From Lactococcus hircilactis (GTDB lineage: Bacteria > Bacillota > Bacilli > Lactobacillales > Streptococcaceae): a stretch of DNA of 64,000 nt. The stretch lies in assembly GCF_009601015.1 (NCBI RefSeq), contig NZ_WITJ01000006.1, positions 1-64,000 on the forward strand, in the 5' to 3' direction. The position numbers were made by a program, and so were the translations under genes. Under the pieces are notes generated by a model. It saw only the letters and a program-made list of their open reading frames with translations. It had not been told where the DNA came from and searched no databases. This document shows positions 1-8,854 of this stretch, piece after piece (the stretch's first letter is position 1; every line of letters begins with the position of its first letter).

Positions 1-107
1 GCGCAAATGGACCGATGGGAATCTTCTTAATCATCGCCTCAACCCTTCTTGTCGCAGCAATGGGACTCGTCATCTCTTATTATTATCGCCCAAAAAGACA
101 AGGGTAA
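1..107 (+). CDS. C-terminal end of a membrane transporter (partial)
   Basis: Only the last 34 codons are in the window, read in the frame starting at base 3 and stopping with TAA at 105-107. They encode one strongly hydrophobic segment (IFLIIASTLLVAAMGLVISY) followed by a short basic tail ending RPKRQG. That is what the last membrane helix and cytoplasmic tail of a major-facilitator-type transporter usually look like, but the family cannot be fixed from so little sequence. The gene runs toward the MBL hydrolase on the opposite strand, and the two share the hairpin at 112-143 as a terminator. Confidence 0.6.
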   Translation, partial: ANGPMGIFLIIASTLLVAAMGLVISYYYRPKRQG

Positions 108-111
108 GTTA

Positions 112-143
112 AAAAAGTTCTGTCAGTGCTGACAGAACTTTTT
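112..143. terminator. Bidirectional terminator built on the iterated palindrome (TG-centre variant)
   Basis: A perfect 32-bp inverted repeat: AAAAAGTTC, then TGTCAGTGCTGACA (121-134), then GAACTTTTT. It lies between two convergent genes, with A/T tracts on both sides, so it can stop transcription from either direction. The MBL gene's stop codon is at its very edge (142-144). This is the only copy with a TG centre as read on the plus strand. Confidence 0.85.
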
Positions 144-771
144 AACGTCTAAAAAATGGATTAAAGTGTATTTCATGACCGATGCTACTTGAAGAACCGT
201 GTCCAGGAAAAATTTGATAATGCTCAGGGAGGGTAAAAAGTTGTGTTTCAATGGAGTGACGCAGTTGCTCATAATTTCCAGTCGGCAAATCCCAACGACC
301 AATCGCTTCGTAAAAAAGCGCATCCCCTGTGAAGACGAGTTGTGAAGTGTCAAAAACTAAACTTACACCTCCAATGGAATGTCCAGGCGTTTCTAAAACT
401 TTAAAGTGAAACTCACCCAAATCAAGAGAGAGACCAATTTTATAAAAACAATCCGCATCAGGAGCTAAAACATCTTTCCCTAAAAGAAGTCGCGATGCGT
501 TATATTCGGGCGCTTTGGGCCACGTTTTTTCAGCCTCATGAAGATAAATCAAAGCATCAGGAAAATGCTGCTTTAAAGCGGATAAGCCCATGATATGATC
601 AAAATGAGCATGACTCAATAAAATAGCAATCAAAACCAATCCAGATGATGAAATTGCATCAATGACAGCTTTAGGATCACTTCCAGGATCAATCACGATA
701 CAAGACGTTTCTCCCTTCAATAAATAAGTGTTTTCCTGTGCGATCGGATTAATAAATCGCTCAATTTCCAT
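142..771 (-). CDS. MBL-fold metallo-hydrolase (glyoxalase II-like)
   Basis: A 209-residue cytosolic protein of the metallo-beta-lactamase fold. The metal site is complete by eye: HAHFDH at residues 54-59, a histidine at 131 (ETPGHS), an aspartate at 150 (FTGDAL) and the final histidine at 191 (FPGHGS). Small single-domain members of this family hydrolyse thioesters such as S-lactoylglutathione or related metabolites; the exact substrate cannot be read from sequence. It ends inside the terminator at 112-143. The stop of the upstream PBP gene is 6 bp from its start, so it is probably translated from the recU-PBP transcript. In streptococci and lactococci such small MBL proteins are usually annotated only as hydrolases. 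Confidence 0.9.
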   Translation of the reverse strand: MEIERFINPIAQENTYLLKGETSCIVIDPGSDPKAVIDAISSSGLVLIAILLSHAHFDHIMGLSALKQHFPDALIYLHEAEKTWPKAPEYNASRLLLGKDVLAPDADCFYKIGLSLDLGEFHFKVLETPGHSIGGVSLVFDTSQLVFTGDALFYEAIGRWDLPTGNYEQLRHSIETQLFTLPEHYQIFPGHGSSSSIGHEIHFNPFFRR

Positions 772-777
772 TTCTAA

Positions 778-2805
778 TTACCCCTTATCATTGATACTTG
801 CAAAGCTCCCATTGACCGTGACGTTACTTGGTGCTGTCCAATCAGAGACTGAAGAAGGATCAGGATAAAGACTTCCCATTACACTGGAGAAGACCTTCGT
901 TGCGCAAAGAATCGTATCCCCATAAACAGGCGTCATGCGATTTTGATAGCCCGTCCAAACCGCCATCGAATACTGCGGCGTATAGCCGACAAAGTTTTCA
1001 TCAGGAGAAACCATACCAGAAATATCACCATACTTATTTGTAATTTGTGTGCGTTCATCATCTGTATAATTAGAAGTTCCTGTTTTCCCAGCCAAAGCAG
1101 TCATCCCAGGAATATTTGCATTTCCACCCACAGAAATAGAAAGCGGTAATTTTACAATGCCTTGCAAGATATTTGTGATAATATAGGCTGTCGAAGGTTT
1201 CATTGCTCGAGAACGTGAAGGTTTATAATCAATCTCACGTCCATCAGGAAAAACAATTTTAGTCACATAGTAAGGTCTTGTATAAACGCCATCGTTTGCA
1301 AATGCAGCATAAGCAGCAGCCATAGATTCTGAGCTTGCCCCGTGCTTAGGATTTGAGGTATTACTTGAAATGGCATTTGCCCAATTGAGCGGTCCTAAAT
1401 CAATGCCTACTTTTTTCAAAAAGTTTGATGAATTTTCTTTTCCCACCTTGACGAAAGTTTCCACAGCTGGAATATTTCTTGAATATTGTAAGGCCGATTT
1501 CACAGTCATCGCTCCTAAATAACTATTATCCCAGTTATTCAACGGCGTGCCATCAGGATAAGTTGTTGGCTCATCCATTACTGTATCACTTGTCGAATCA
1601 TAAACCCCATCTTCAAAAGCCGGACCATAATCGACTAATGGTTTCATTGCAGATCCCCAATCCCGATCGACTCGAAGTGCACCATTTGTTCCAAAAGTAA
1701 CATTTTTAGGAAGATTTCTCCCCCCAATCTGAGCCACAACAGCTCCAGTTTCAACATTGATTAACGTTGAAGCGACTTGCAAGTCCTTATCTGGAAAATC
1801 AACATACTGATTTGTATTTACAACATTATAAAGAGTTTCTTGTGTCGAAGTATTTAAAGTTGTATAAACTTTAACCCCCGCATTTGCTGTATCCACACCA
1901 GCTAATTGATCTGCTTGAGCTTTAGCTTCTTTTAAGAAATTATCTGCAAAAGCAGGAATCGAAACACTATGCTTGAGAGGCAAGAGACCGTCTGTGATAG
2001 GAGTAGCCAGTGCTTGTGCTTTTTGTGCGGCCGATATTTTATCGTAATTATACATGGCGTTGATAACTAAATCGCGCCGATATTTTGCTGCAGATTGATT
2101 GACATAAGGATTATAAGTCGTTGGTGCTTGAGGCATTCCCGCCAATAATGCAATTTGAGCGATCGAGAGTGCCGTCAAATCTTTACCATAATAAGCTTTA
2201 GCAGCAGTTCCCATCCCGTAATACCCATTGGCCATATTGACTTTATTGACATAAGCTGTAAAAATTTGCTCTTTTGTCCATTTTTGGTCTAATTGCAATG
2301 CAAGCCAAGCTTCTTGAACTTTAACGCGAAGATTTTGATCACTTTTATCCGTTGAAAACATACCAAGTTTCACTAACTGCATGTCTAAAGTGGAACCTCC
2401 ATTAATGGAATCTCCCTTTAAATTATGCACAAAAGATCCTGCAATCCGGATAGGATCAATGCCACGTGTACTAAAAAATCGATGATCCTCAATGGAAGTC
2501 ACAGCATTGACCAATTGAATGGGAATATTATTTGCTTGAACTAAAGAACGATTTTCAGCACCCATCGTAGCAATCACAGTATTACTCGAATCAAAATATT
2601 GACTTGATGGCGGAGATTCTAGCTTTGAAAGATCTAATTTAGGTGCATCTTTAGCATAATAAACAAAAACAGCACCACCAGCTAAGACCGCTAAAATGAT
2701 GACAGAAAAGAACACAATAAAAAAGACTTTAATTGCCGTTAACCACGGTCTTTTTTTCAGAGCTGGTGTTTTTTTGGGGGTTTGATTTGAAGTTTTAATT
2801 TTCAT
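778..2805 (-). CDS. ponA: Class A penicillin-binding protein 1a (glycosyltransferase/transpeptidase)
   Basis: A bifunctional cell-wall synthase of 675 residues that polymerises lipid II and crosslinks the peptide stems outside the membrane. A basic cytoplasmic tail (residues 1-24) precedes one membrane anchor (about 25-50). The GT51 domain follows, with SIEDHRF (catalytic Glu about 106) and GGSTLDMQL. The transpeptidase domain has all three motifs: SAMK (Ser about 385), SRN (442-444) and KTGTS (574-578). The start overlaps the end of recU by 11 bp. This recU-PBP1a pairing is conserved in Firmicutes and is the main reason for calling it PBP1a rather than PBP2a. No long disordered C-terminal tail is present, unlike pneumococcal PBP1a. 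Confidence 0.93.
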   Translation of the reverse strand: MKIKTSNQTPKKTPALKKRPWLTAIKVFFIVFFSVIILAVLAGGAVFVYYAKDAPKLDLSKLESPPSSQYFDSSNTVIATMGAENRSLVQANNIPIQLVNAVTSIEDHRFFSTRGIDPIRIAGSFVHNLKGDSINGGSTLDMQLVKLGMFSTDKSDQNLRVKVQEAWLALQLDQKWTKEQIFTAYVNKVNMANGYYGMGTAAKAYYGKDLTALSIAQIALLAGMPQAPTTYNPYVNQSAAKYRRDLVINAMYNYDKISAAQKAQALATPITDGLLPLKHSVSIPAFADNFLKEAKAQADQLAGVDTANAGVKVYTTLNTSTQETLYNVVNTNQYVDFPDKDLQVASTLINVETGAVVAQIGGRNLPKNVTFGTNGALRVDRDWGSAMKPLVDYGPAFEDGVYDSTSDTVMDEPTTYPDGTPLNNWDNSYLGAMTVKSALQYSRNIPAVETFVKVGKENSSNFLKKVGIDLGPLNWANAISSNTSNPKHGASSESMAAAYAAFANDGVYTRPYYVTKIVFPDGREIDYKPSRSRAMKPSTAYIITNILQGIVKLPLSISVGGNANIPGMTALAGKTGTSNYTDDERTQITNKYGDISGMVSPDENFVGYTPQYSMAVWTGYQNRMTPVYGDTILCATKVFSSVMGSLYPDPSSVSDWTAPSNVTVNGSFASINDKG

Positions 2806-3481
2806 TTACCTCACACAGTTTTTTTAAAATATCTAAATAAGGGATACGAGGGATTTGTTGTGTTGGAATTTCAAATCCAAATTCTCGAATGTATTGAATG
2901 GGAATTGACTTTAAGCCATGTTTCTCATAGTAGAATTTTATCAGATTTATTGAAGGAAGTAAATAAGTTTCTTCGATTGATGCAAAATGAAGCAAAACGA
3001 AAGCGATTCCTTTTTGCTCAATGACACGTTCCATATGCACGATTTGATGTTCATGGAAATTTTTGAGTGGAAAAACTGTTTTTTGTTGTGTTTCTTTCGC
3101 TTCAAAATCGATATATTTTCCCTGCCAAACGCCAGAATAATCTGTTGTAGAAGCTTGCCTAAAATATGCTTCTGTGATTTTAGCTTTGCTTCGCTTAGGG
3201 TAATCCACTTTTACAATCTGGATTGGCGTGGGTTTTTTATGAATCACTGCAATGTGATGTGCCAAATAATAAGCATTTGTTTCATTAATCTCAGACTCAA
3301 AGTTCATTCCACGTTTTCCAAATTCAACGAGATTTTGAACTTGTTTTTTGGATAGACGGAGCGCACGTTCTTTTTTTGACTGGTGTGTTGATTCTGTAGC
3401 ACTCACAAAAGCACGAGCATTTTTTTTGCTCTCTTTTTGAGGGGGACGTGTTCGTGAGAGTCCTTTAGGATAATTAATCAT
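2795..3481 (-). CDS. recU: Holliday junction resolvase RecU
   Basis: A 228-residue protein that cleaves four-way DNA junctions during recombination repair and helps chromosome segregation. The family start motif [10 protein letters not shown] is intact. The nuclease core carries FGKRGMNFE (about 54-62) and an N-terminal metal-binding acid. [20 protein letters not shown] (about 112-131) supplies the catalytic Asp, Glu and Lys. The protein is at the long end of the usual 200-210 residues, owing to a basic, charged segment after residue 10. It is the first gene of a minus-strand operon with the PBP gene, overlapping it by 11 bp. It is divergent from ypsA, the arrangement seen in Bacillus and streptococci. 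Confidence 0.95.
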   Translation of the reverse strand: MINYPKGLSRTRPPQKESKKNARAFVSATESTHQSKKERALRLSKKQVQNLVEFGKRGMNFESEINETNAYYLAHHIAVIHKKPTPIQIVKVDYPKRSKAKITEAYFRQASTTDYSGVWQGKYIDFEAKETQQKTVFPLKNFHEHQIVHMERVIEQKGIAFVLLHFASIEETYLLPSINLIKFYYEKHGLKSIPIQYIREFGFEIPTQQIPRIPYLDILKKLCEVNEN

Positions 3482-3509
3482 TGATAGCCCTAGTTTTTAT
3501 TCTATGTGT

Positions 3510-3517
3510 AGTATAAT
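3510..3517. promoter_or_regulatory. Overlapping divergent -10 boxes for recU and ypsA
   Basis: The 75-bp gap between recU and ypsA contains AGTATAAT. Read forward it holds TATAAT (3512-3517), 38 bp before ypsA. Read on the minus strand it holds TATACT (3510-3515), 28 bp before recU. Neither has a strong -35. The two transcripts probably compete for polymerase. Confidence 0.5.
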
Positions 3518-3555
3518 GTAAATTATAGCATATTTTATATAAGGAAATAAAGTTT

Positions 3556-4080
3556 ATGAATGCACTTTTAATTATGGGTTACACAAATTTTGAATTAGGA
3601 ATTTTTAAAGCATCAGATCCAAAAATTACTGTGATCAAAAAAGCCTTTAGAAAACGACTGGAATCTTATCTCGCACAAGGGTTGAAATGGGTGATTTTTA
3701 CAGGTGCTTTGGGGTTTGAGTACTGGGCACTTGAAGAAACAAAAACAATGCAAAAGGATTTTGATTTTGAGATTGCAACACTGTTTGATTTTGAAACACA
3801 CGGCAAAAACTGGAATGAAGCGAATCAACAAAAGCTAGAAATTTTCAAGTCAGTTAACTTTGTCAAAGCTGCGTATGAAACCTATGAAAATCCAAGTCAA
3901 TTTCGACAGTATCATGCTTTTTTAATTGAAAATACACAAGGAGCACTCTTGTTTTACGATGACGAAAATGAAACGAAACTTCACTTTTTGATTGACAAAA
4001 TGAAACAAACACCAGATTATCGACTGGATTTTATTACTTTTGAGAATTTACAAGAAACCTATGAGGAGATGAATGAATAA
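3556..4080 (+). CDS. ypsA: YpsA-family SLOG-domain protein
   Basis: A 174-residue cytosolic protein of the YpsA/DUF1273 family, which has a Rossmann-like SLOG fold thought to bind a nucleotide or nucleotide-like ligand. The start MNALLIMGYTNFELGIF matches the glycine-rich first strand and loop of the family. The stretch WVIFTGALGFEYWALEE (about 51-67) is the second conserved glycine motif. In Bacillus, YpsA has been linked to cell division and stress, but the biochemistry is unsettled. It sits divergent from recU, as in other Firmicutes, and has a clear ribosome site (AAGGAAA) before the ATG. No obvious hairpin terminator follows. Confidence 0.9.
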   Translation: MNALLIMGYTNFELGIFKASDPKITVIKKAFRKRLESYLAQGLKWVIFTGALGFEYWALEETKTMQKDFDFEIATLFDFETHGKNWNEANQQKLEIFKSVNFVKAAYETYENPSQFRQYHAFLIENTQGALLFYDDENETKLHFLIDKMKQTPDYRLDFITFENLQETYEEMNE

Positions 4081-4159
4081 GGATGTCCCCATTTAATCTC
4101 CTCAAAAAAAGAATATTCATTTTATTTTTTCGTTTGCCCTTTTTTTAAAGCGAGGATTT

Positions 4160-4168
4160 TGATATAAT
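4160..4168 (+). promoter_or_regulatory. Extended -10 promoter of the spx-murA region
   Basis: TGATATAAT is a near-perfect extended -10 element. The best -35-like hexamer (TTGCCC at 4134) is 23 bp away, too far to count. Transcription would begin near 4175, leaving a leader of about 108 nt before spx. Confidence 0.6.
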
Positions 4169-4182
4169 GAAAAAGAAAAGAT

Positions 4183-4217
4183 GCCACTCCGTTTTTAAAA
4201 ATAAGGGTGGAATTGCG
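4183..4217 (+). promoter_or_regulatory. T-box-like hairpin in the spx leader (degenerate)
   Basis: AGGGTGGAATTGCG (4204-4217) matches the T-box core AGGGTGGNACCGCG at 12 of 14 positions, and its GGGTGG can pair with CCACTC upstream. There is no room for a stem I and specifier loop between it and the TATAAT at 4163, so it is a degenerate or coincidental element. I keep it only as a possible folded leader. Confidence 0.25.
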
Positions 4218-4282
4218 TTATTTTCGAGTGTTTAGTGAGAAAGTAAAGTAAGAAAAAATATTACTAGAGAGCAGGAACAAGA

Positions 4283-4672
4283 GTGATCGATTTGTATTTG
4301 TCTCCTTCATGCACGAGCTGTCGCAAGGCGCGCGCATGGCTTCAAGGACATAAAGTTCCATATATTGAACATAATATATTAACTCAACCTCTAACGCCAG
4401 AAGATTTGCGAAAAATTTTAACTAAAACAGAAAATGGCACAGAGGATATCATCTCAACGCGCTCAAAGGTTTTTCAAAAACTGGCCGTTGATGTTGATAA
4501 TTTAACCATCAACGAACTCATTGAGCTCGTTTCAGAATTTCCTAATTTATTGCGTCGTCCTATTATCACAGATGATAAACGTCTTCAAATCGGTTTTAAT
4601 GAAGATGAAATCCGTGCTTTTTTGCCGCGAGATTATCGTCGTGCGGAATTGTCAACGTCGGCAGAAAGTTAA
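4283..4672 (+). CDS. spx: Spx/ArsC-family transcriptional regulator
   Basis: A 129-residue member of the Spx family. Spx proteins bind the RNA polymerase alpha C-terminal domain and redirect transcription under thiol or disulfide stress; they are degraded by ClpXP. The redox switch CTSC is present at residues 10-13. The arginine after it and the RRPIITDD segment (about 91-98) match the ArsC-like fold. The start is a GTG supported by AGGA 6 nt upstream. The 5' leader is unusually long (about 108 nt) and contains a hairpin (see the T-box-like element). Lactococci carry several Spx paralogues, so which one this is cannot be said. The next gene starts 2 bp after its stop. Confidence 0.9.
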   Translation: MIDLYLSPSCTSCRKARAWLQGHKVPYIEHNILTQPLTPEDLRKILTKTENGTEDIISTRSKVFQKLAVDVDNLTINELIELVSEFPNLLRRPIITDDKRLQIGFNEDEIRAFLPRDYRRAELSTSAES

Positions 4673-4674
4673 AA

Positions 4675-4956
4675 ATGAAAGAAAATTATGCTTATCCGAT
4701 TGATTTAGATTGGAGTACTGATGAAATGACAGTTGTGCTTGCTTTTTTAAATCAAGTGGAAGATTTTTATGAAACAAAAGTAGAGAAAGTCAAATTTTTA
4801 GAAAAGTATCAGGCGTTTAAAACAATCGTCCCCTCAAAAATGCAAGAAAAACAAATCGGTCGAGAATTTGAACAAAAGAGCGGTTATTCTCTCTATCAGG
4901 CAGTAAAGGAAGTATCGTCAAGTGAAAGAAAGTACATCAGTCATAAAAAAGCTTGA
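4675..4956 (+). CDS. UPF0223 family protein
   Basis: A 93-residue acidic/charged protein recognised as the UPF0223 (YktA-like) family from its start MKENYAYPIDLDWSTDEM and the segment FYETKVEKVKFLEKYQAFK. The family is small, helical and of unknown function. It is wedged between spx (2 bp) and the phosphatase gene, which starts 35 bp before this gene ends. All three are therefore co-transcribed and probably translationally coupled. No membrane segment or catalytic motif is visible. Confidence 0.85.
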   Translation: MKENYAYPIDLDWSTDEMTVVLAFLNQVEDFYETKVEKVKFLEKYQAFKTIVPSKMQEKQIGREFEQKSGYSLYQAVKEVSSSERKYISHKKA

Positions 4957-5710
4957 ACAAGCCAAACAATGGGTTCAAGAAGCGGGGCAATTTTTAAGAG
5001 AAAATCTAGCAGAACCACTAGAAATTACTGAAAAAACACGCTATGATGATTTAGTGACGAATTATGATAAGGCCGTTCAAAAAAGGATCATCTCCAAAAT
5101 CTTACAAGCCTACCCTAAAGATTTCATCTTAGCAGAAGAAGATGAAAAGAAAGTTGAATTTTCAGAACAAATTTCTCAGTTGTGGGTGCTTGATCCAATA
5201 GATGGAACAACGAATTTTATTGTTCAAAAAGACGATTTTGCAATCATGTTGGCGTACTTTGAAAATGGTGTGGGAAAATTTGGAATTATTTTGGATGTGA
5301 TGAATGAAAAACTGTATTGGTCAAATGATCACGCAGCATTTTGCAATGAAAAACAGCTCCATGAAAATGTGGCACCACTTCATCAAAGTTTACTTGCAGT
5401 GAATGCCTATATGTACCGTACAAATACAGGTGGACTATTAGATTTGAGTCATCACACGCTTGGCGTAAGATCCTGCGGAAGTGCTGGCATTAGTTACACA
5501 AAGCTTTTAGATGGAAAAATCATCGGTTATTTTAGTCATCTTCAAGTCTGGGATTATGCAGCAGGTATGATTATTTCAGAAAAATTAGGGTTTGTGACGA
5601 AAGCATTAGATGGAGAAAATCCACATTTTAATGGGCGTGAGATGGTTTATACAGTTCCTAAAAGGCTACTTGGACTGATACAAGAAAAAATGCAGGGAAG
5701 TGAAAACTAA
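4922..5710 (+). CDS. Inositol monophosphatase family phosphatase (SuhB-like)
   Basis: A 262-residue Mg-dependent sugar-phosphate phosphatase. The metal-binding motifs are complete: AEEDE (about 71-75), DPIDGTTNF (91-99) and WDYAAGMII (about 209-217). In low-GC Gram-positives, members act on inositol-1-phosphate, sugar phosphates or nucleotide-derived bisphosphates; the substrate here is unknown. The start is a GTG 10 nt after AAAGGA, inside the UPF0223 gene, giving a 35-bp overlap. A TTG or ATG further in would truncate the first helix. The murA promoter follows after 20 bp. Confidence 0.9.
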   Translation: MKESTSVIKKLEQAKQWVQEAGQFLRENLAEPLEITEKTRYDDLVTNYDKAVQKRIISKILQAYPKDFILAEEDEKKVEFSEQISQLWVLDPIDGTTNFIVQKDDFAIMLAYFENGVGKFGIILDVMNEKLYWSNDHAAFCNEKQLHENVAPLHQSLLAVNAYMYRTNTGGLLDLSHHTLGVRSCGSAGISYTKLLDGKIIGYFSHLQVWDYAAGMIISEKLGFVTKALDGENPHFNGREMVYTVPKRLLGLIQEKMQGSEN

Positions 5711-5729
5711 TTTCTCTGTTCATTTTTTA

Positions 5730-5738
5730 TGTTATAAT
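5730..5738 (+). promoter_or_regulatory. Extended -10 promoter of murA
   Basis: TGTTATAAT lies 46 bp before the murA ATG, with no convincing -35, so it is probably recognised through the extended -10. murA may also be read from the spx promoter, since no terminator intervenes. Confidence 0.55.
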
Positions 5739-5783
5739 GATTAAGCTTTAAAAATAATCAAAGTTTGAAAAGGGATAATTTAA

Positions 5784-7067
5784 ATGGATAAAATTATTGT
5801 AAAAGGTGGAAAAACCAGACTTCAGGGTGAAGTTGAAATTGAAGGGGCAAAAAATGCCGTTCTTCCATTACTTGCTGCGACATTACTTGCAAGCGAAGGA
5901 GAGGTTCAATTAGGGAATGTTCCAATCTTGAGCGATGTTTTTATGATGAATAACTTAGTGAAGCACTTGGGAGTGAAGCTGACTTTTGATCAATCCACAA
6001 AGCAAATCATTGCAGGGGCTGGAAAAACGATTAAAAGTAATGCGCCATACGAGTATGTCAGTAAAATGCGTGCATCCATTGTTGTTATGGGGCCAATTTT
6101 ATCAAGAAACGGTGCTGCTCGTGTTTCTATGCCAGGAGGATGCTCAATTGGCTCACGCCCGATTGATTTGCATTTACGTGGCTTTGAATTAATGGGGGCA
6201 AAGATTACCCAAAAAGCAGGCTATATCGAGGCTTCTGCGGAACATCTGAGAGGGGCTCAAATCTATCTGGATTTTCCATCCGTTGGAGCGACTCAAAATT
6301 TGATGATGGCGGCAACTCTTGCTGATGGGACAACAACGATTGAAAATGCTGCGCGTGAACCAGAAATTGTTGATTTAGCTAATCTCCTCAATAAAATGGG
6401 AGCACGCGTCAGAGGAGCTGGGACGGATACCATTGTCATCAAAGGAGTGAAAGCGATGCACGGTGCGCATCATTCTGTGGTTCAAGATCGGATCGAAGCA
6501 GGGACATTTATGGTTGCAGCGGCGATGACGAAGGGAGATGTCCTGATTAAAGATGCCATTTCTGAACACAATCGCCCATTAATCTCAAAATTAACAGAAA
6601 TGGGTGTTAGATTTATTGAGGAGCCAGAAGGAATTCGTGTGATTGGTCCTGAACGCTTGAAGGCAACGAATGTTAAAACACTTCCTCATCCTGGTTTTCC
6701 TACAGATATGCAATCTCAAATGACTGCCGCTCAAGCGGTCGCAAAAGGTGAATCTACGATGATCGAAACAGTTTTTGAAAATCGGTTCCAACATCTGGAG
6801 GAAATGCGTCGGATGGGATTAAATGTTGAGATTACACGAAATTCTGCATTGATTGAAGGAACCACACAACTTCAAGGTGCTGCAGTAAAATCAACAGATC
6901 TGCGTGCTTCAGCAGCATTGATTCTTTTGGGATTAGTAGCGCAAGGGGAAACAGAAGTATTTAAATTAAATCATTTGGATCGTGGGTATTATCAATTCCA
7001 CGAAAAATTAAAAGCTTTAGGAGCAAACATTGAGCGTGTTAAAGCAGATGAAGATGAGGAAGAATAA
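5784..7067 (+). CDS. murA: UDP-N-acetylglucosamine 1-carboxyvinyltransferase MurA
   Basis: First committed step of peptidoglycan synthesis: transfers enolpyruvate from PEP to UDP-GlcNAc in the cytosol. The 427-residue length is typical. GAKNAVLP (21-28) carries the conserved Lys/Asn. [10 protein letters not shown] holds the catalytic cysteine (about 120), so the fosfomycin-sensitive Cys form is present. [10 protein letters not shown] is the inter-domain hinge region. The C-terminus has an acidic tail (DEDEEE). Firmicutes often have two murA copies; the pairing with epuA matches the streptococcal murA2 locus, but the paralogue cannot be assigned with certainty. The stop overlaps the epuA start by 1 nt. 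Confidence 0.95.
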   Translation: MDKIIVKGGKTRLQGEVEIEGAKNAVLPLLAATLLASEGEVQLGNVPILSDVFMMNNLVKHLGVKLTFDQSTKQIIAGAGKTIKSNAPYEYVSKMRASIVVMGPILSRNGAARVSMPGGCSIGSRPIDLHLRGFELMGAKITQKAGYIEASAEHLRGAQIYLDFPSVGATQNLMMAATLADGTTTIENAAREPEIVDLANLLNKMGARVRGAGTDTIVIKGVKAMHGAHHSVVQDRIEAGTFMVAAAMTKGDVLIKDAISEHNRPLISKLTEMGVRFIEEPEGIRVIGPERLKATNVKTLPHPGFPTDMQSQMTAAQAVAKGESTMIETVFENRFQHLEEMRRMGLNVEITRNSALIEGTTQLQGAAVKSTDLRASAALILLGLVAQGETEVFKLNHLDRGYYQFHEKLKALGANIERVKADEDEEE

Positions 7068-7255
7068 TGTTTAAAAAAACCATAAAATTTTTAGGAGTTA
7101 GAGTTTCTTTATTACTACTCGTTTTGATTTTGTTGGTTGCTGCTGCTGTCTTTGGATTGATGTTGGGATACGGTGTTTTAGGCGGAGGAAATCCAACGCA
7201 TATATTCGATCGCGGACTTTGGCATGAAGTATTGAATAAGCTGAATCCAAAATAA
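7067..7255 (+). CDS. epuA: EpuA-type small membrane protein (RNA polymerase subunit beta family)
   Basis: A 62-residue single-span membrane protein. A basic start ([13 protein letters not shown]) is followed by a long hydrophobic helix (residues 13-38) and a short outer segment with NPTHIFDRGLWHEV. This is the EpuA family, which databases label 'DNA-directed RNA polymerase subunit beta' because of a fused relative. The function is unknown; in pneumococcus it lies between murA and endA. Here it overlaps murA by 1 nt, but no endA nuclease follows. The MFS gene and a terminator occupy that place. Confidence 0.85.
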   Translation: MFKKTIKFLGVRVSLLLLVLILLVAAAVFGLMLGYGVLGGGNPTHIFDRGLWHEVLNKLNPK

Positions 7256-7330
7256 GAGGTCGGAATTCAAAAATAAGTGTTCAATTTATCATAGAAAAGG
7301 CACAAGAGGTCTTTTTTATTTGTAAGATAA

Positions 7331-7364
7331 AACCAATGGAGTATAAAAATCCATTGGTTTTTTG
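7331..7364 (+). terminator. Terminator after epuA
   Basis: AACCAATGGA (7331-7340) pairs perfectly with TCCATTGGTT (7350-7359) around a 9-nt loop and is followed by a T run. It closes the spx-murA-epuA operon. It sits 15 bp from the end of the convergent MFS gene and is probably used by that strand as well. Confidence 0.85.
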
Positions 7365-7378
7365 TGTTATTTACTCAT

Positions 7379-8611
7379 TCAGGTTAAAGGTGGATTAATG
7401 TGTTTTGTTGTCGTTAAAAAGTGGACAAAATTAAGTGCGATAAAGAGTGCACCAGTAATAAAAATTCCACGATATCCGAAACGATTGGCCACAAAGGCAC
7501 CGATTAATGGACCAATCACGCCACCTATTGACATGAAAGATTGATTATATGAAAAAATACGGCTGGTCATTTCGGTTGGGGTTGATTTTGTGAGTAGTGC
7601 ATTGATTTGTGGGAGCATGGTCGCATCTGAAATTCCAATCATAAAACGAAGAAACATCAATAAAAAAATGCTAGATACAAAAGCTGTGGGAATTTGGACG
7701 AGAAAAGCTAAGATAAATCCACCGATTAATAAATATTGTGGTCCGACTTTGTCCCCTAGTTTTCCAAATCTTGGAGCGGCAATGATGGTTGAAATACCAG
7801 GAAGTGCAGCAATCATTCCGACAAGGAGTGTGGTATTCATCGTACTGTGATTTATCTCACGTACAAAAAGAGCCATGATGGGATTAATTGAGGTATTCAC
7901 GATTTGGATGACCATCGTTGTGATAAACATGCCAAAGAGGAGATTTTTATTGGCTAAATGTTTGAATGGATGTCGCTCTTGTGGCATGTTTTGAAATTGG
8001 GCTTGTGTGGGGACGTGAGTCTCTGTGACAGCAAAAATAACCAATAGAAAAACGAGAAATAAAAGCGCACCAGTAATTAGAAAAGTACCGCGATAAGAAA
8101 AGATGGAAGCAATAATTCCGCCTAATAACGGTCCAATCAGTTGTCCAGAAGTGGTGCCTGTGACAATAATTCCTAAAGCACGTCCAGCTTTGGCTTTTGG
8201 CGTTTGTGTCGCAATCAAGGCTGTTGCATTCGAAATGAATCCGCCAAAAAAACCTTGCAGTGCTCTTAAGAGAATTAATTCCCAGACGTTTGTGACACAG
8301 GCCATCAAGCTAATGACAATCGCCATGCCTAAAGAGGCACGAAGGAGCATTGGTTTTCGACCATATTTGTCTGCAAGTTTGCCCCAATAAGGAGAGATGA
8401 GTGCGGTCATCACAAAACTAATGGCAAATGTGATGCTGGATAAAAGATTTAAAACCGAAGTACTAAAATGTCCCAGTTGCTCAATGTAAAGCGGGAGAAA
8501 GGGCATAAAAGCAGAAAATCCCATGCCAGCGATAAAAACGCCAAACCAAAGGACAATGAGATTTTTTTGCGCTTCTGAAGTTGTTTTTTTTGTTAGAAAA
8601 TGGATGTTCAT
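7379..8611 (-). CDS. MFS multidrug efflux transporter (PmrA-like)
   Basis: A 410-residue inner-membrane protein with about 12 hydrophobic segments. The MFS loop motif GKLADKYGRKPML lies between helices 2 and 3, and there is a second, weaker one (GKLGDKVGP) in the C-terminal half. The overall sequence resembles the PmrA/NorA-type drug:proton antiporters of streptococci. It is a single-gene transcript. Its promoter is a perfect TTGACA-17-TATAAT, and the -10 ends only 6 nt before the ATG with no ribosome-binding site. The mRNA is probably leaderless (see findings). Confidence 0.88.
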   Translation of the reverse strand: MNIHFLTKKTTSEAQKNLIVLWFGVFIAGMGFSAFMPFLPLYIEQLGHFSTSVLNLLSSITFAISFVMTALISPYWGKLADKYGRKPMLLRASLGMAIVISLMACVTNVWELILLRALQGFFGGFISNATALIATQTPKAKAGRALGIIVTGTTSGQLIGPLLGGIIASIFSYRGTFLITGALLFLVFLLVIFAVTETHVPTQAQFQNMPQERHPFKHLANKNLLFGMFITTMVIQIVNTSINPIMALFVREINHSTMNTTLLVGMIAALPGISTIIAAPRFGKLGDKVGPQYLLIGGFILAFLVQIPTAFVSSIFLLMFLRFMIGISDATMLPQINALLTKSTPTEMTSRIFSYNQSFMSIGGVIGPLIGAFVANRFGYRGIFITGALFIALNFVHFLTTTKHINPPLT

Positions 8612-8617
8612 TATTTA

Positions 8618-8646
8618 ATTATAAGATAACCAAAAACTATTGTCAA
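8618..8646 (-). promoter_or_regulatory. Consensus promoter of the MFS gene, probably leaderless
   Basis: On the minus strand: TTGACA (8641-8646), 17-bp spacer, TATAAT (8618-8623), then TAAATA and the ATG at 8611. The expected start point, about 7 nt after the -10, falls on the A of the ATG. No Shine-Dalgarno is present. Confidence 0.8.
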
Positions 8647-8729
8647 TAGTTGAAATGCTATGTATGATAATTTTCATAGAGAAGGAGCTTTATTTTTTAT
8701 AAAATCAGAGAAAGAAATGGTGTAAAGAC

Positions 8730-8758
8730 TTGAAATAAGCGCCAGTTTATGCTATTCT
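8730..8758 (+). promoter_or_regulatory. Promoter of tig
   Basis: TTGAAA (8730-8735), 17-bp spacer, TATTCT (8753-8758). It gives a leader of about 90 nt ending in AAGGAGA before the tig ATG. Confidence 0.75.
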
Positions 8759-8854
8759 TGAAAGGTATGAAATTCTAGGGGAGCGTAATGCGAACTCGCG
8801 AAAGTGCGACAAACGTTGCCATATTAATCCTCTAAAATAAGGAGAATCTAAAAA

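Noticed and set aside
123-353. Reading frames opposite the MBL, PBP and other long genes
   Set aside because: They lie in antisense frames of well-supported genes, with no ribosome site and no recognisable family; I treat them as shadows.
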